Shown: positions 1-9,772, numbered from the stretch's first letter. The stretch is 64,000 nucleotides of DNA from Mucilaginibacter inviolabilis (GCF_011089895.1 NZ_JAANAT010000001.1:682001-746000), one strand, 5' to 3'. Notes: generated by a model not told the origin, from the sequence alone. Numbers and translations: made by a program.

Positions 1-2
1 CG

Positions 3-1862
3 TCAAAAGCATTTGCAAACCAATTAGGTGATGTGAATAGTCCATATGCCACCATTCAGGAGGCAGATCGTTTTAACAAGAAATACAGAGCATTGGCTAA
101 TGCTTTTGCAGAGGTTTCATTCACTAAGGACTTGAAATTACGTGTTAATTATGCTTTTGATGGTACTATAACCCGTGGCTACAATTTCAACATAGCCGAT
201 GTTAACCAGGCCAGGCAAAATATCACATCACAATTAACGGAAACCGAAGGGGAATTATCATCTCAGTTGCTGGAGTCTTTTCTTACATACGATAAAGTAT
301 TCGGTAAAAGCCATGTTACATTTACCGGCGGCTATTCTTATCAAAACTTTAAAAACTATGGCTTTACGGCCTATAGATTAGGTTATGATGATACATCACC
401 CGATCAAAGGGTACTAAATCAAGGAAATAGCCAATTCAATTCAAACGTGTTGGCAGCTCCATCGTCGTTGCAATCAGGTTTTGCAAGATTATTTTATGAT
501 TATGATGGCCGTTTCCTGGCTACAGTAACTTTTCGTGCGGATGGATCTTCAAAGTTTGCACCAGGTAAACAATGGGGGTATTTTCCCGCATTTTCATTGG
601 GTTGGAGATTATCAAACGAAGAGTTTATTAAAAATATCAGCTGGATAAGCAATTTAAAATTAACTGGTGGTTATGGCGAATTGGGTAATCAAAATGTTAA
701 TCCTTTTCAGTATTTAGCTTTAATAAAAGTTGGTAGTACTTATGAAAATGGAGGCTATGCTTTTGGGGGCACTGGTGTAAGTGGTTCCGCCGTTACCAAT
801 CTGGCTAATCCGGATATTACCTGGGAGCGGGCAGCGATGACCAACATTAGTTTAGAAGCTGGATTTTTAAATAATAAGTTAAATACTACGGTAACATATT
901 TCAATAAAAATACCAAGGATATGTTAGTTCCGTCCTCTGAAGTATCCACTGTTGGAAGTGTAACTATTCCCGATAAAAATATTGCTACTATGAACAATCA
1001 TGGTATTGAGGTAGATGTTAACTATCAGGGCGGTAATAAGGTAAAATACTCCATCGGTGCCAATGCTTCCTTCATTAAAAATAAAGTTACCAAGCTTTAC
1101 GGAGCAGGAGCATTTATTGGTTCGGTTGTTTATGGACGCTCAAGTCAGGAAATTTCCAGAACTTATGAAGGGCAGCCTATAGCTTCTTTTTATGGTTGGA
1201 AAACTAATGGGTTATACCAAACACAGGCGCAGATTGACAATGATCCTTATCTGAAAAACGACCCGCGCAAGAGCAGTATTAAGCCAGGTGATGTAAGGTT
1301 TGTAGATATAAACGGAGATGGTGTAATTGATGGAAACGACCGAACTTATCTGGGTAATCCCAATCCTAATGTGACCGCCGGTTTGCAGGGAAGCATATCT
1401 TATAAGGGATTTGATCTGTCTGCAAATTTTACTGGAGTATTTGGTGTGAGTTTATATAATGCCGATAGGATGCAAGGAATCGATCCAACTTATCCGTTTA
1501 ACCTTTATGCGGAGGATATGGGCAGATCGACAGGACCTGGAACCAGTAATACTATCCCAAGGATGACATTAGACCGTAGCAATGATAACTATCGTACATC
1601 TGACCTGTTTGTAGAAAGCGGGAATTACTTCAGTCTTAAAAATGTAACATTAGGATACACTTTACCCGCAGTATGGGCTAAAAAAGCAGCATTAAGTAGC
1701 CTTAGGATCTATGCGTCGGGCCAAAATGTATTCATCATCACTAAATACAAAGGTTATACACCAGAGTTGGGTTATACAGATGGTAATGTGCAAAGAGGGG
1801 TAGATGTGGCTCAATACCCGTCACTCAGAACTATCACATTTGGTTTAACGGCTAAATTATAA
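3..1862 (+). CDS. SusC/RagA-type TonB-linked outer-membrane protein, C-terminal part (5' end outside window)
   Basis: The frame is open to the first bases of the window (it reads SKAFANQLGDVNSPY before the first possible GTG at 33), so this is the C-terminal ~620 residues of a larger protein; typical SusC proteins have about 1000. What is visible is beta-barrel sequence with alternating aromatic strands, the late SusC element with a DINGDGVIDGNDRTYLG calcium-loop-like motif (about residues 430-450), and a C-terminal strand ending in a hydrophobic residue pattern (TFGLTAKL), as used for outer-membrane insertion. SusD follows 4 bp downstream, the standard SusC-SusD order. By family knowledge SusC imports oligosaccharides using TonB energy. 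The glycan is inferred from the downstream GH89, GH35 and GH92 enzymes. The plug and signal peptide cannot be seen here. Confidence 0.93.
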   Translation, partial: SKAFANQLGDVNSPYATIQEADRFNKKYRALANAFAEVSFTKDLKLRVNYAFDGTITRGYNFNIADVNQARQNITSQLTETEGELSSQLLESFLTYDKVFGKSHVTFTGGYSYQNFKNYGFTAYRLGYDDTSPDQRVLNQGNSQFNSNVLAAPSSLQSGFARLFYDYDGRFLATVTFRADGSSKFAPGKQWGYFPAFSLGWRLSNEEFIKNISWISNLKLTGGYGELGNQNVNPFQYLALIKVGSTYENGGYAFGGTGVSGSAVTNLANPDITWERAAMTNISLEAGFLNNKLNTTVTYFNKNTKDMLVPSSEVSTVGSVTIPDKNIATMNNHGIEVDVNYQGGNKVKYSIGANASFIKNKVTKLYGAGAFIGSVVYGRSSQEISRTYEGQPIASFYGWKTNGLYQTQAQIDNDPYLKNDPRKSSIKPGDVRFVDINGDGVIDGNDRTYLGNPNPNVTAGLQGSISYKGFDLSANFTGVFGVSLYNADRMQGIDPTYPFNLYAEDMGRSTGPGTSNTIPRMTLDRSNDNYRTSDLFVESGNYFSLKNVTLGYTLPAVWAKKAALSSLRIYASGQNVFIITKYKGYTPELGYTDGNVQRGVDVAQYPSLRTITFGLTAKL

Positions 1863-1866
1863 CATC

Positions 1867-3342
1867 ATGAAATCGAAAATAACAATATATATACTTCTTG
1901 CCTTGGTACTATGTAACAGTGCTTGCAAAAAGGCGCTTGATTTAAAACAGCAGGGTGTTTATACCTCGGATAATTATTTCAGAAATGAGGTTGATGCCGT
2001 TAACGCTGTATCTGGGATTTACAGCTTACTGGAAGAAGAAGACTACACAGGTCATGCAGAAACTACCTTTGATGTTCCGTCTGACGATTACTGGCGTTCG
2101 GGTGACCATGGTGAAGATGAAGCGATAGAAAATTTAACTTACGATGCATCAAACGCAGCTATAAGATATCCTTATAAATGGAGGTACGAAGAGATAAACC
2201 GTTCTACCAACTGTATTATCAATATACCTAAGATCACCGCTATCTCAGCTGACGTTAAATCACGTAGTATGGGCGAAGCCTATTTTCTAAGAGCTTTCGG
2301 TTATTGGCGTTTGATGGTAATTCATGGTGATGTGCCTATCATTACCGAAGATGATTATACTAAGCAACTGTTTAATGTTCCTAAATCACCTATAGAGGAC
2401 GTACGCAAGCAAATCGAATCCGACTTAAAACAAGCTGTTTCTTTGCTTCCTGAAAGCTATGGCCCTGCAGATCGTGGCCGTGTGAGTAAAGGAACCGCCC
2501 TTGGATTATTAACTAAACTATACATGTACTGGGAAAAATTTCCTGAAGCTATAGCAACGGGGCAGCAGGTGATTGCAAATAGCCATTATGCACTGGCTGC
2601 TAATTATCAGGATAATTTTACCCGGGCGAATGAAACTAGTACGGAGTTGCTTTTCTCTATCCAGGCAGTACAAAACGTAGTGCAGAATGATTTTACGGTG
2701 TATTATATTCCTCGTCCATGGGGAGGCTACGGCTTTAGTCAGCCATTGCAAGGACTTGCCAATGAGTTTGAGGCGAATGACTCGCGCAAGCAGGCAACAT
2801 TATTAGGTGTTGGTGATCAGATTGATATTGGTGATGGTAAGGGACTTACTACCTTTACATCAGATTTATCTGCAACCGGTTATGTTTTCCGTAAATACGC
2901 GGTATTTAACAGCGCGGCAGCCGGCGGCGGTGTTGATCATTCTTTCGCAGTACCTTTAATGCGCTCTGCCGATATCTATTTGTTGGTTGCGGAGGCTTTG
3001 ATCCGTACACAAGGAGCCGGGGCTGGTGACGCATTGATTAATCAGATCAGACATAGGGCTTCTCCTTTATTAAAACCGGTTTCTGGCGCAGGTATGAAAG
3101 AATTAATTCACGAGCGCCGTGTCGAGTTGGCTGGTGAGGGCGAACGTCATCAGGATCTGATGCGTTGGGACAAAGACAAGATCGTAGATATTGCTGCCAT
3201 ATACAATCTTCCGATCTCAAAAGCGCCGATAGATCAATCTAAAAATGTCATATTTGTTCGACCTAAAAATTATTATTTCCCGCTTCCGCAGGTTGAAATT
3301 GATAAGAGTAAGGGAGTTCTGGTACAAAATCCTAACTTTTAA
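1867..3342 (+). CDS. SusD/RagB-family glycan-binding lipoprotein
   Basis: Full-length SusD-type protein (491 aa). The N-terminus is a lipoprotein signal with a Cys at residue 20 (LCNSAC), followed by KK and the typical start of the mature SusD (LDLKQQGVYTSDNYFRNEVDA). The middle holds TPR-like helices (AYFLRAFGYWRLMVIHGDVPII), and the C-terminus has the hallmark block with IRHRAS and LIHERRVELAGEGERHQDLMRW (about 395-435). SusD forms a surface lid on SusC and captures glycan chains. It starts 4 bp after the SusC stop and is co-transcribed with it. A large hairpin follows at 3362-3414, which could reduce transcription into the enzyme genes. The family call is very secure; the ligand is unknown. 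Confidence 0.95.
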   Translation: MKSKITIYILLALVLCNSACKKALDLKQQGVYTSDNYFRNEVDAVNAVSGIYSLLEEEDYTGHAETTFDVPSDDYWRSGDHGEDEAIENLTYDASNAAIRYPYKWRYEEINRSTNCIINIPKITAISADVKSRSMGEAYFLRAFGYWRLMVIHGDVPIITEDDYTKQLFNVPKSPIEDVRKQIESDLKQAVSLLPESYGPADRGRVSKGTALGLLTKLYMYWEKFPEAIATGQQVIANSHYALAANYQDNFTRANETSTELLFSIQAVQNVVQNDFTVYYIPRPWGGYGFSQPLQGLANEFEANDSRKQATLLGVGDQIDIGDGKGLTTFTSDLSATGYVFRKYAVFNSAAAGGGVDHSFAVPLMRSADIYLLVAEALIRTQGAGAGDALINQIRHRASPLLKPVSGAGMKELIHERRVELAGEGERHQDLMRWDKDKIVDIAAIYNLPISKAPIDQSKNVIFVRPKNYYFPLPQVEIDKSKGVLVQNPNF

Positions 3343-3361
3343 AGGATGATAAAATAAATTG

Positions 3362-3420
3362 CCGGTAATCGGGGTAATAAATTCTCTTGCAGAATAATTT
3401 GTTCTGATTACCGGTGTTTT
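3362..3420 (+). terminator. Hairpin with T-rich tail between susD and the GH89 gene
   Basis: CCGGTAATC at 3362-3370 pairs with GATTACCGG at 3406-3414. The loop contains a second weaker stem (AAATTCT with AGAATAATTT), and TGTTTTAT follows. It lies 20 bp after the susD stop and 60 bp before the GH89 start. It could be a partial terminator or processing site that sets SusC/D expression above enzyme expression. Function is inferred from structure only. Confidence 0.5.
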
Positions 3421-3478
3421 ATAATGAAGTGGTTACACTTACTTTAATATCTTCATAACTATTCCATAAAACTATTAA

Positions 3479-5683
3479 ATGAGAAAGTATTTACTTGTAC
3501 TTGTTGTTATGGCATTTGGCTTAAAAGTTAATGCCCAGGTTGATCCCCAAACTTTATATGCCTTTATTGAACGGGTTATCCCCGGTAAAAGCAGTTCGTT
3601 TGCTATAGAAGCTATTCCACAGCAAAATGGTAAAGATGTTTTTGAACTTAGCAGCAAGAACGGTAAAATAATATTGAGAGGCAATAATGGCCTGTCCGTA
3701 GCCTCTGCTTTAAATTACTACCTTAAAAATTATTGTTTTTGCGATATCAGCTGGAACGGCAGTAATCTTAATCTTCCTGCAACTCTGCCTATGGTAAAAG
3801 GCTTAGTACACAAAAATACACCATATCAGTATCGCTATTATTTAAATTATTGTACCTACAATTATTCCATGGCCTGGTGGAACTGGGCCCGCTGGCAAAA
3901 AGAAATTGATTGGATGGCCCTAAATGGCATCAATCTGCCATTGGCCATTACCGGCGAAGAAGCCGTTTGGCAAAACGTTTACAAAAGCATGGGCTTTACC
4001 GATAAACAACTCGATGAGTTTTTTAGTGGTCCGGCTTACTTTGCCTGGTTTTGGATGGGTAACATTGATGCCTGGGGTGGTCCACTGCCGCAGCATTGGA
4101 TGGATTCCCATAAAGAACTGCAGAAGAAAATATTGGAGCGTGAGCGTTCCTTTGGTATGAAACCTGTATTGTCTTCATTTACAGGTCACGTACCACCTTC
4201 ATTTAAAGATAAATTCCCCAGTGCAAAAGTTAAAAAGACCAACTGGGATGCCGGTTTTCCCGATGTATATATCCTTGACCCAGACGATCCGATGTTTGAG
4301 ACCATCGGTAAAAAATATATAGAGGCACAAACCAAAGAGTTTGGCACAGATCACCTGTACTCAGCCGACACTTTTAACGAAAACGTACCGCCAACCAACG
4401 ATTCTACTTATCTGGATGGCATGAGTAAAAAGGTTTTTAATTCCATGGCGGCAGCTGATCCCAAAGCAATTTGGGTGATGCAAGGCTGGATGTTCCATTA
4501 CAATAACAAATTCTGGCAACCACAGCAGATCAAGGCGCTGCTAAACGCAGTACCTAACGAACAAATGATCGTTTTGGATCTGTACAGCGATGCGCACCCG
4601 GTTTGGAACCGTACTGAGGCCTACTACGGCAAACCCTGGGTCTGGAGCATGCTGCAAAATTTTGGAGGCAACATCAGTTTGTTTGGTCGCATGCGCCATG
4701 TAGCGGCTGATCCGGCTATAGCATTACATGATCCCGAATCAAGAAATATGCGGGGGATAGGCATTACCCCCGAAGGTATTGAGCAAAACCCGGCATTGTT
4801 TGCTCTCATGTTGGAAAATGTATGGAACGATACTCCAATTGATGCGGATAAATGGTTGATTAATTACGCGCAAAGACGTTATGGGCAAAGTAACGTTCAG
4901 ATAAACGAAGCTTGGCATATTTTATTGAACACAGTATATTCCGGTGGTTTAACGGAAGGTGGTCCCGAATCTATTATTGTTGCCCGTCCAACTTTTAAAA
5001 AGACTATTGACCGGGTATTAACCAAACTGGATTATGATCCCGCAGAGCTGGTTAAAGCCTGGGGCCTGTTTATAAATGCTGCTGACAGCTTGAAAGAAAG
5101 TGATGGCTTTCAATACGATTTGGTTGATATTACCAGGCAAGTGCTGGCCAACTATGCAAGTCCGCTACAGCAACAAATGGTTACTGCCTATCAAAGCAAG
5201 GATAAAGCGAGCTTTAAATTATACAGCACTCAGTTTTTGCAGCTTATGGATGATATGGATGCGCTGTTAAGCACCCGTAAAGATTTCCTGTTGGGTAAAT
5301 GGATCATCGAAGCGAGGGCTAATGGTGTCACCGAAAAAGAAAAGAACCTGTATGAGTTTAACGCCCGCGATCTGGTTACCCTTTGGGGGGATAAGGAGAG
5401 TGGCTTACGTGAGTATTCCAACCGTCAATGGGCTGGTTTGATCAAAGGATATTATAAACCGCGCTGGGAGCTGTTTTTTGATCAGTTAAATAAATCACTG
5501 GCCTCCGGTGTTCCTTTTGATGAACATGCTTTTGATAAACAAGTAAAGGATTGGGAATGGCAATGGGTAAATAAACACGATAACGCTTATCCCAATACCA
5601 TCAGCGGAAACACTGTTGAAAAAGCCAAACAGTTATTTGAAAAATATAATCCCATCATTCAGCAAGCCTATCAAGCTAAATAA
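3479..5683 (+). CDS. GH89 alpha-N-acetylglucosaminidase (NAGLU family)
   Basis: A 734-aa exported enzyme with a signal peptide (cleavage after about residue 19, VNA-Q). It matches the lysosomal NAGLU family over its length: an N-terminal domain (about 22-105), the catalytic barrel (about 110-440) with the WNWARWQKEIDWMALNGINLPLA block, and a C-terminal helical domain. The YSADTFNE motif ends in Glu301 and the ITPEGIEQNP motif holds Glu432; these sit where the two catalytic glutamates of the family are found. The family removes terminal alpha-linked N-acetylglucosamine from heparan-type chains or alpha-GlcNAc-capped glycans. The stop overlaps the GH35 start by one base (TAATG), which implies coupled translation. 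The HGSNAT-like DUF5009 gene further down the operon strengthens an alpha-GlcNAc/GlcN-linked role. Exact substrate unknown. Confidence 0.95.
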   Translation: MRKYLLVLVVMAFGLKVNAQVDPQTLYAFIERVIPGKSSSFAIEAIPQQNGKDVFELSSKNGKIILRGNNGLSVASALNYYLKNYCFCDISWNGSNLNLPATLPMVKGLVHKNTPYQYRYYLNYCTYNYSMAWWNWARWQKEIDWMALNGINLPLAITGEEAVWQNVYKSMGFTDKQLDEFFSGPAYFAWFWMGNIDAWGGPLPQHWMDSHKELQKKILERERSFGMKPVLSSFTGHVPPSFKDKFPSAKVKKTNWDAGFPDVYILDPDDPMFETIGKKYIEAQTKEFGTDHLYSADTFNENVPPTNDSTYLDGMSKKVFNSMAAADPKAIWVMQGWMFHYNNKFWQPQQIKALLNAVPNEQMIVLDLYSDAHPVWNRTEAYYGKPWVWSMLQNFGGNISLFGRMRHVAADPAIALHDPESRNMRGIGITPEGIEQNPALFALMLENVWNDTPIDADKWLINYAQRRYGQSNVQINEAWHILLNTVYSGGLTEGGPESIIVARPTFKKTIDRVLTKLDYDPAELVKAWGLFINAADSLKESDGFQYDLVDITRQVLANYASPLQQQMVTAYQSKDKASFKLYSTQFLQLMDDMDALLSTRKDFLLGKWIIEARANGVTEKEKNLYEFNARDLVTLWGDKESGLREYSNRQWAGLIKGYYKPRWELFFDQLNKSLASGVPFDEHAFDKQVKDWEWQWVNKHDNAYPNTISGNTVEKAKQLFEKYNPIIQQAYQAK

Positions 5684-7326
5684 TGAACAAACGTATTTAT
5701 ACTTCCCTACTATTTGTTCTGATGCTGGCCGGAAGTAGGCTAGCTTACAGCCAGGCCATAAATGATCATATATTTCCAGCTCATGAAACAGCTAAACCAT
5801 TCATTAATTTTGATAGCAAAGGCTTTTTAATAAATGGCAAGCGTACTTTTCTGACATCAGCCGGATTGGAATATGCACGGATACCAAGGCAACTATGGTA
5901 TGATAGGTTATTACGGTTAAAACGGGCAGGCTTCAATTGCGTAGAAGTATACACCATCTGGAACTTTCATGAACCGCTGGAAGGTAAATTCAATTTCAAT
6001 GGCGACCATGATCTGAACGCGTTTTTAACTATGGTTAAAAAACTGGGTATGTATGCCATCGTTAGGGTAGGACCATATTATTGTGCAGAATGGGATTTGG
6101 GCGGCTACCCACTATGGTTAAAATTTAAACCAGGCTTACGTGTACGGGAGGATAACGAAGGGTTTGAAAAATACGTCGACCGTTTTTTCGATCATCTTTT
6201 ACCAATTGTATTTAACCAGCAAATTAACAAGGGTGGACCTGTAATACTGGTGCAACTGGAGAATGAGCATAATAATGGCTGGGGAACGATAGTGCCCGAT
6301 AACTATTTTAAGCATTTGCAAAGTAAAGCTCTGAGTTTGGGTTTACAGGTTCCGTACTTTTTTAGTGGTCTGCATCACGCCAGTGATCCTGCAGGCGACG
6401 GTACATTAGATGACCGCAAACGACCCAATCCCTGGTTTTCTACCGAGTTTTGGAGTGTATGGTACTCTCAGTATGGAGCAAAGCCAACAGATTCTGCGGT
6501 GTATGCCCGGCGTACATGGAAAATAATAGCGCATGGCGGCGGCGGGTATAACTACTATATGGCCCACGGCGGATCTAATTTTGGGTATACCAATAATGAT
6601 GAGGACGCTGCATCGTATGATTATGGTTCGGCCGTTGGGCAGGCAGGTGATCTGCGGCCTATCTATTATGGTTTTAAACGCGCTGCCCTGTTTGCCCGTA
6701 GTTTCCAGGATGTATTGGAGAATTGTACCGATGCAACCGCCGCTTATAAAGATATTGCAGTAGATAGCAGCTTAAAGATAACTGCGAGGTCGGCTGATAT
6801 TGGTGATCTGATTTTCTTGGATAACCCTACAAAGAAAACACTCAAAGCCAGGGTTAAGGCCGATAATGATATACCGGTAGCTGATATATCCATTGCTCCA
6901 GACGAGATTTATCCGCTGGTACACAATTATACTATCAACAATGTAATAACGCTTAATTGGGCGCTTACACGTGTTTACGGAATGGTTAAACAAGGCAATA
7001 CCACAACCATTTTTGTCGAAGCCAGTAAAGGAAACGCTGCATTACTTTATTTTAAGGTGAATGGTAAACCAACTGCTACACAAGGGGCCAAGGCATTTAA
7101 AATAGCCGATGGTAGTATTAGTCTTGCCGGAACTTTACAAGCCGGAGGTTTGACTGAATATACATTCGAAGTGTCGGGCCAGCGCGTCCGCATTTTAGTT
7201 GGTGATGCATTGATCATGGATAAAACCTGGGTAACTGAAGTTGAAGGATCACCAGTTATAATAAATGGTCCAGCATATCTTGCAGACCTTAACCTGAAAA
7301 AAAAATCAGCTGTCGGCAAATGCTGA
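5683..7326 (+). CDS. GH35 beta-galactosidase, N-terminal catalytic part (reading frame broken)
   Basis: This holds the signal peptide and the complete TIM-barrel catalytic domain of a GH35 beta-galactosidase. Seen: the N-terminal FLINGKRTFLTSAGLEYARIP block, the VYTIWNFHEP motif, QLENEH with Glu195 at the acid/base position, and WFSTEFW with Glu255 at the nucleophile position. The protein then runs into TGA shortly after a run of nine A at 7297-7305. Dropping one A joins it in frame with the following segment up to 8632, giving about 982 residues, a sensible full length for a multi-domain GH35. So the natural gene is probably 5683-8632. The break is a real mutation, a slippage site or a sequence error. 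It starts at the overlapping TAATG of the GH89 gene. Expected role: trimming terminal beta-galactose. Confidence 0.88.
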   Translation: MNKRIYTSLLFVLMLAGSRLAYSQAINDHIFPAHETAKPFINFDSKGFLINGKRTFLTSAGLEYARIPRQLWYDRLLRLKRAGFNCVEVYTIWNFHEPLEGKFNFNGDHDLNAFLTMVKKLGMYAIVRVGPYYCAEWDLGGYPLWLKFKPGLRVREDNEGFEKYVDRFFDHLLPIVFNQQINKGGPVILVQLENEHNNGWGTIVPDNYFKHLQSKALSLGLQVPYFFSGLHHASDPAGDGTLDDRKRPNPWFSTEFWSVWYSQYGAKPTDSAVYARRTWKIIAHGGGGYNYYMAHGGSNFGYTNNDEDAASYDYGSAVGQAGDLRPIYYGFKRAALFARSFQDVLENCTDATAAYKDIAVDSSLKITARSADIGDLIFLDNPTKKTLKARVKADNDIPVADISIAPDEIYPLVHNYTINNVITLNWALTRVYGMVKQGNTTTIFVEASKGNAALLYFKVNGKPTATQGAKAFKIADGSISLAGTLQAGGLTEYTFEVSGQRVRILVGDALIMDKTWVTEVEGSPVIINGPAYLADLNLKKKSAVGKC

Positions 7327-7408
7327 ATATCCGTTAATAGGTAGAAAAGATGGGCCTGTACATTTATATCTGGAAAATAGATCAATCGCATTAACTTCTG
7401 TTTATCAA

Positions 7409-8632
7409 TTGAATAAGTCATTTGTTTCAATCGTAACTTTAGCACCATGGCAAACCAAAAATGCTTCTGTTTATGCCGCACCCACTTATGATGATAGCAA
7501 CTGGTTTAGTTCTTCCGATCCGCAACAGATGGGGGCCGACAATAACCTGACGGCTGATGCATGGTATCGTGCCTCACTGGATATCCCAACGTCAGGAAAG
7601 TATACCATGCAGGTTGATGGAGGCGACCGGGCTACTGCATTTATTGATGGTAAGAAAGCAACTCAATGGAAAGTGAAGGATGGTGAGGTGACGTTCGATA
7701 TTGAAAAGGGTAAGCATACAATGGCGGTATTTACCGCTCATGACGGTCGCGATAAATTGGCAGCGTATATTGGATCGATTACCGATGTAGATAAAAAAGG
7801 CTTATCGGGCCAGGTTCGGATCAAGCAAGGTGGTCCATTTATTTCTACCACCACTAACTGGTATTTTATCAAAGCCGAAAAAGCTGCTGATGTGAAAAAC
7901 AATATTCCCGCATTTGACACTATCCGTTGGAAAAAATATAAAATTGGCGATGATGTATTTAATAAACAGGAGGGCTTTGGCTGGTTTCAAACCATTATCC
8001 CGGTTCAGGAAGGTAATCCATCAAAATTAATGATCAATTTCAGGAGTGTGGATGAAGATGCTACTGTGTTTATCAATGGTAAACAAGTAGCTCAGCATAA
8101 AGGTTGGAATTCACCTTTTACTGTGGAAGTTAATGACGCAGTCACGCTTCAAAAACCAATCGTACTTACCTTGTTCATCGAAAACTATTCTAACGAAGGC
8201 GGAATAGATCAACCTGTAAAAATAAACAGCATTGGAGATGGTCTCATCTTAAACAATTGGAAAATGTTTGGAGGCCCGGGGAATCCTGATGCTGTTGACG
8301 GCTGGAATAAATTAGCATTTAAAATCCCATTTGAAGGTCCGCAGTTTTTCCGGTCGCAATTTACCGTACCACAATCACCGGGTAAGCATTTGATATGGAG
8401 GGTTCATACAGATGGCTTAAGCTATGGTTCGGTTTGGGTAAATGGTCATAACCTGGGGCGTTATCCCGAAAAAGTTGGTAATATCGGTATGTATATACCG
8501 GAGTGTTGGTTAAAAGCAGGCATCAATCAGGTAGTAATTTATGATGAAAACGGTAACCGGCCAGATAAAGTAAGCATCAGATCAGAAAAAGAAGCTGGCA
8601 GAGTAACTTATACGCTTCAGGGAAAATTGTAA
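7409..8632 (+). CDS. GH35 beta-galactosidase, C-terminal domains (continuation after frameshift)
   Basis: This frame continues the GH35 protein after the A9 run. It is open back to about 7300 and reads LKKNQLSANAEYPLIGRKDG before the TTG at 7409, which is unlikely to be a real start. It contains beta-sandwich regions with the pattern of accessory GH35 domains and ends with the family's galactose-binding-like module (LIWRVHTDGLSYGSVWVNGHNLGRYP, then YIPECWLKAGINQVVIYDENG). It has no signal peptide and no catalytic residues. As a separate product it would be cytoplasmic and inactive. Best read as the 3' part of one gene with 5683-7326. The intact C-terminal frame over more than 400 codons argues for a recent break, slippage or sequencing error, not old decay. 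Confidence 0.75.
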   Translation: MNKSFVSIVTLAPWQTKNASVYAAPTYDDSNWFSSSDPQQMGADNNLTADAWYRASLDIPTSGKYTMQVDGGDRATAFIDGKKATQWKVKDGEVTFDIEKGKHTMAVFTAHDGRDKLAAYIGSITDVDKKGLSGQVRIKQGGPFISTTTNWYFIKAEKAADVKNNIPAFDTIRWKKYKIGDDVFNKQEGFGWFQTIIPVQEGNPSKLMINFRSVDEDATVFINGKQVAQHKGWNSPFTVEVNDAVTLQKPIVLTLFIENYSNEGGIDQPVKINSIGDGLILNNWKMFGGPGNPDAVDGWNKLAFKIPFEGPQFFRSQFTVPQSPGKHLIWRVHTDGLSYGSVWVNGHNLGRYPEKVGNIGMYIPECWLKAGINQVVIYDENGNRPDKVSIRSEKEAGRVTYTLQGKL

Positions 8633-8644
8633 AATTTAAGAAAT

Positions 8645-9772
8645 ATGGCTTTAGCAAAGGACAGATTTATAACACTTGATATTTTCAGGGGCATGACGAT
8701 ATGTTTCATGATCATTGTAAATGCTCCCGGTTCAGGCGCAGTACAATGGGCACCATTGGATCATGCCGCCTGGTTTGGCTTTACGCCAACCGACCTTGTT
8801 TTTCCCTCTTTTCTCTTCGCAGTAGGGAATGCGTTAAGCTTTTCTAAAAACAAATTTGAAAGTAATGGCGCTTTCCTGCGTAAAATTGGGAAACGGACGC
8901 TGATTATATTTTTACTGGGCTACCTGATGTACTGGTTCCCGTTTTTTCACCGTGAAGCAGGGGGCTGGGCATTTAATCCGCTGGGCAATACCCGTATCAT
9001 GGGTGTATTACAGCGTATAGCGCTTTGTTACTTTTTTGGTTCGCTGATTGTACATTATTGCTCAAAACGAGCAGCCATCATTATCTCCATTTTTCTTTTG
9101 CTGGGATATTGGGTGTTTTTGCTATTACTTGGCGAACCAGGGAAAGAATTAACTATGCTAGGTAATGCCGGTACCCGTTTAGACATCTTGATCATGGGTA
9201 ATGCACATTTATACCACGATAAAGGTGGCCCGATAGCTTTTGATCCCGAAGGTTTGCTGAGTACTTTGCCCGCCATTGTGAATGTAATAGCTGGTTATCT
9301 GGCAGGAGCATATATACAACGTAAGGGACGTAATTATGAGTCGGTGGCTAAATTATTGATAGCCGGGGTTTGTTTGATTGGCATAGCGTTGTTCTGGGCC
9401 CAGTTTTTCCCGCTGGCAAAAAAATTATGGACAAGCACATTTACCCTGCTTACCATCGGTATCGATCTGGTGATCATCGGTGTGCTGATCTATGCCATCG
9501 AAATAAAGAACATTAAACGTGGTACCAATTTTTTCCTGGTTTTCGGCCGGAATTCCTTGGCCATATACCTGTTGTCGGAGCTGTTGTTTACCGTAATTTC
9601 GACTGTTTGGGTAAAGCCAAACCTCAGCTTTTACGACTGGGTGAACCAGGCATTTTATCAGCCGCTTTTCCCCGGGGCGTTTGGTACGTTAGTTTTTGCC
9701 CTGTGCTATATGATGCTTTGCTGGCTGGTAGGTTATGTAATGGATAAAAGAAAGATCTATATCAAAATATAA
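8645..9772 (+). CDS. DUF5009 / HGSNAT-like multi-pass membrane acyltransferase (NagX type)
   Basis: A 375-aa membrane protein with about ten hydrophobic segments and almost no soluble part. The N-terminus carries the family signature RFITLDIFRGMTICFMIIVNAPG, then LDHAAWFGFTPTDLVFPSFLFAVG. His40 of LDHAAW aligns, as far as I recall the family, with the His proposed to carry acetyl in human heparan-alpha-glucosaminide N-acetyltransferase. Bacterial members (NagX) are found in GlcNAc and chitin catabolic loci. It lies 12 bp after the GH35 gene and 8 bp before the GH92 gene, within the operon. A plausible job is transmembrane acetylation of glucosamine residues or help with GlcNAc uptake, paired with the GH89 enzyme upstream. 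The reaction in bacteria is not settled, so function is inference. Confidence 0.85.
   Translation: MALAKDRFITLDIFRGMTICFMIIVNAPGSGAVQWAPLDHAAWFGFTPTDLVFPSFLFAVGNALSFSKNKFESNGAFLRKIGKRTLIIFLLGYLMYWFPFFHREAGGWAFNPLGNTRIMGVLQRIALCYFFGSLIVHYCSKRAAIIISIFLLLGYWVFLLLLGEPGKELTMLGNAGTRLDILIMGNAHLYHDKGGPIAFDPEGLLSTLPAIVNVIAGYLAGAYIQRKGRNYESVAKLLIAGVCLIGIALFWAQFFPLAKKLWTSTFTLLTIGIDLVIIGVLIYAIEIKNIKRGTNFFLVFGRNSLAIYLLSELLFTVISTVWVKPNLSFYDWVNQAFYQPLFPGAFGTLVFALCYMMLCWLVGYVMDKRKIYIKI

Noticed and set aside
7047..7481. 144-codon minus-strand open frame over the GH35 frameshift
   Set aside because: It is antisense to the GH35 gene and shows no signal, domain or start context.
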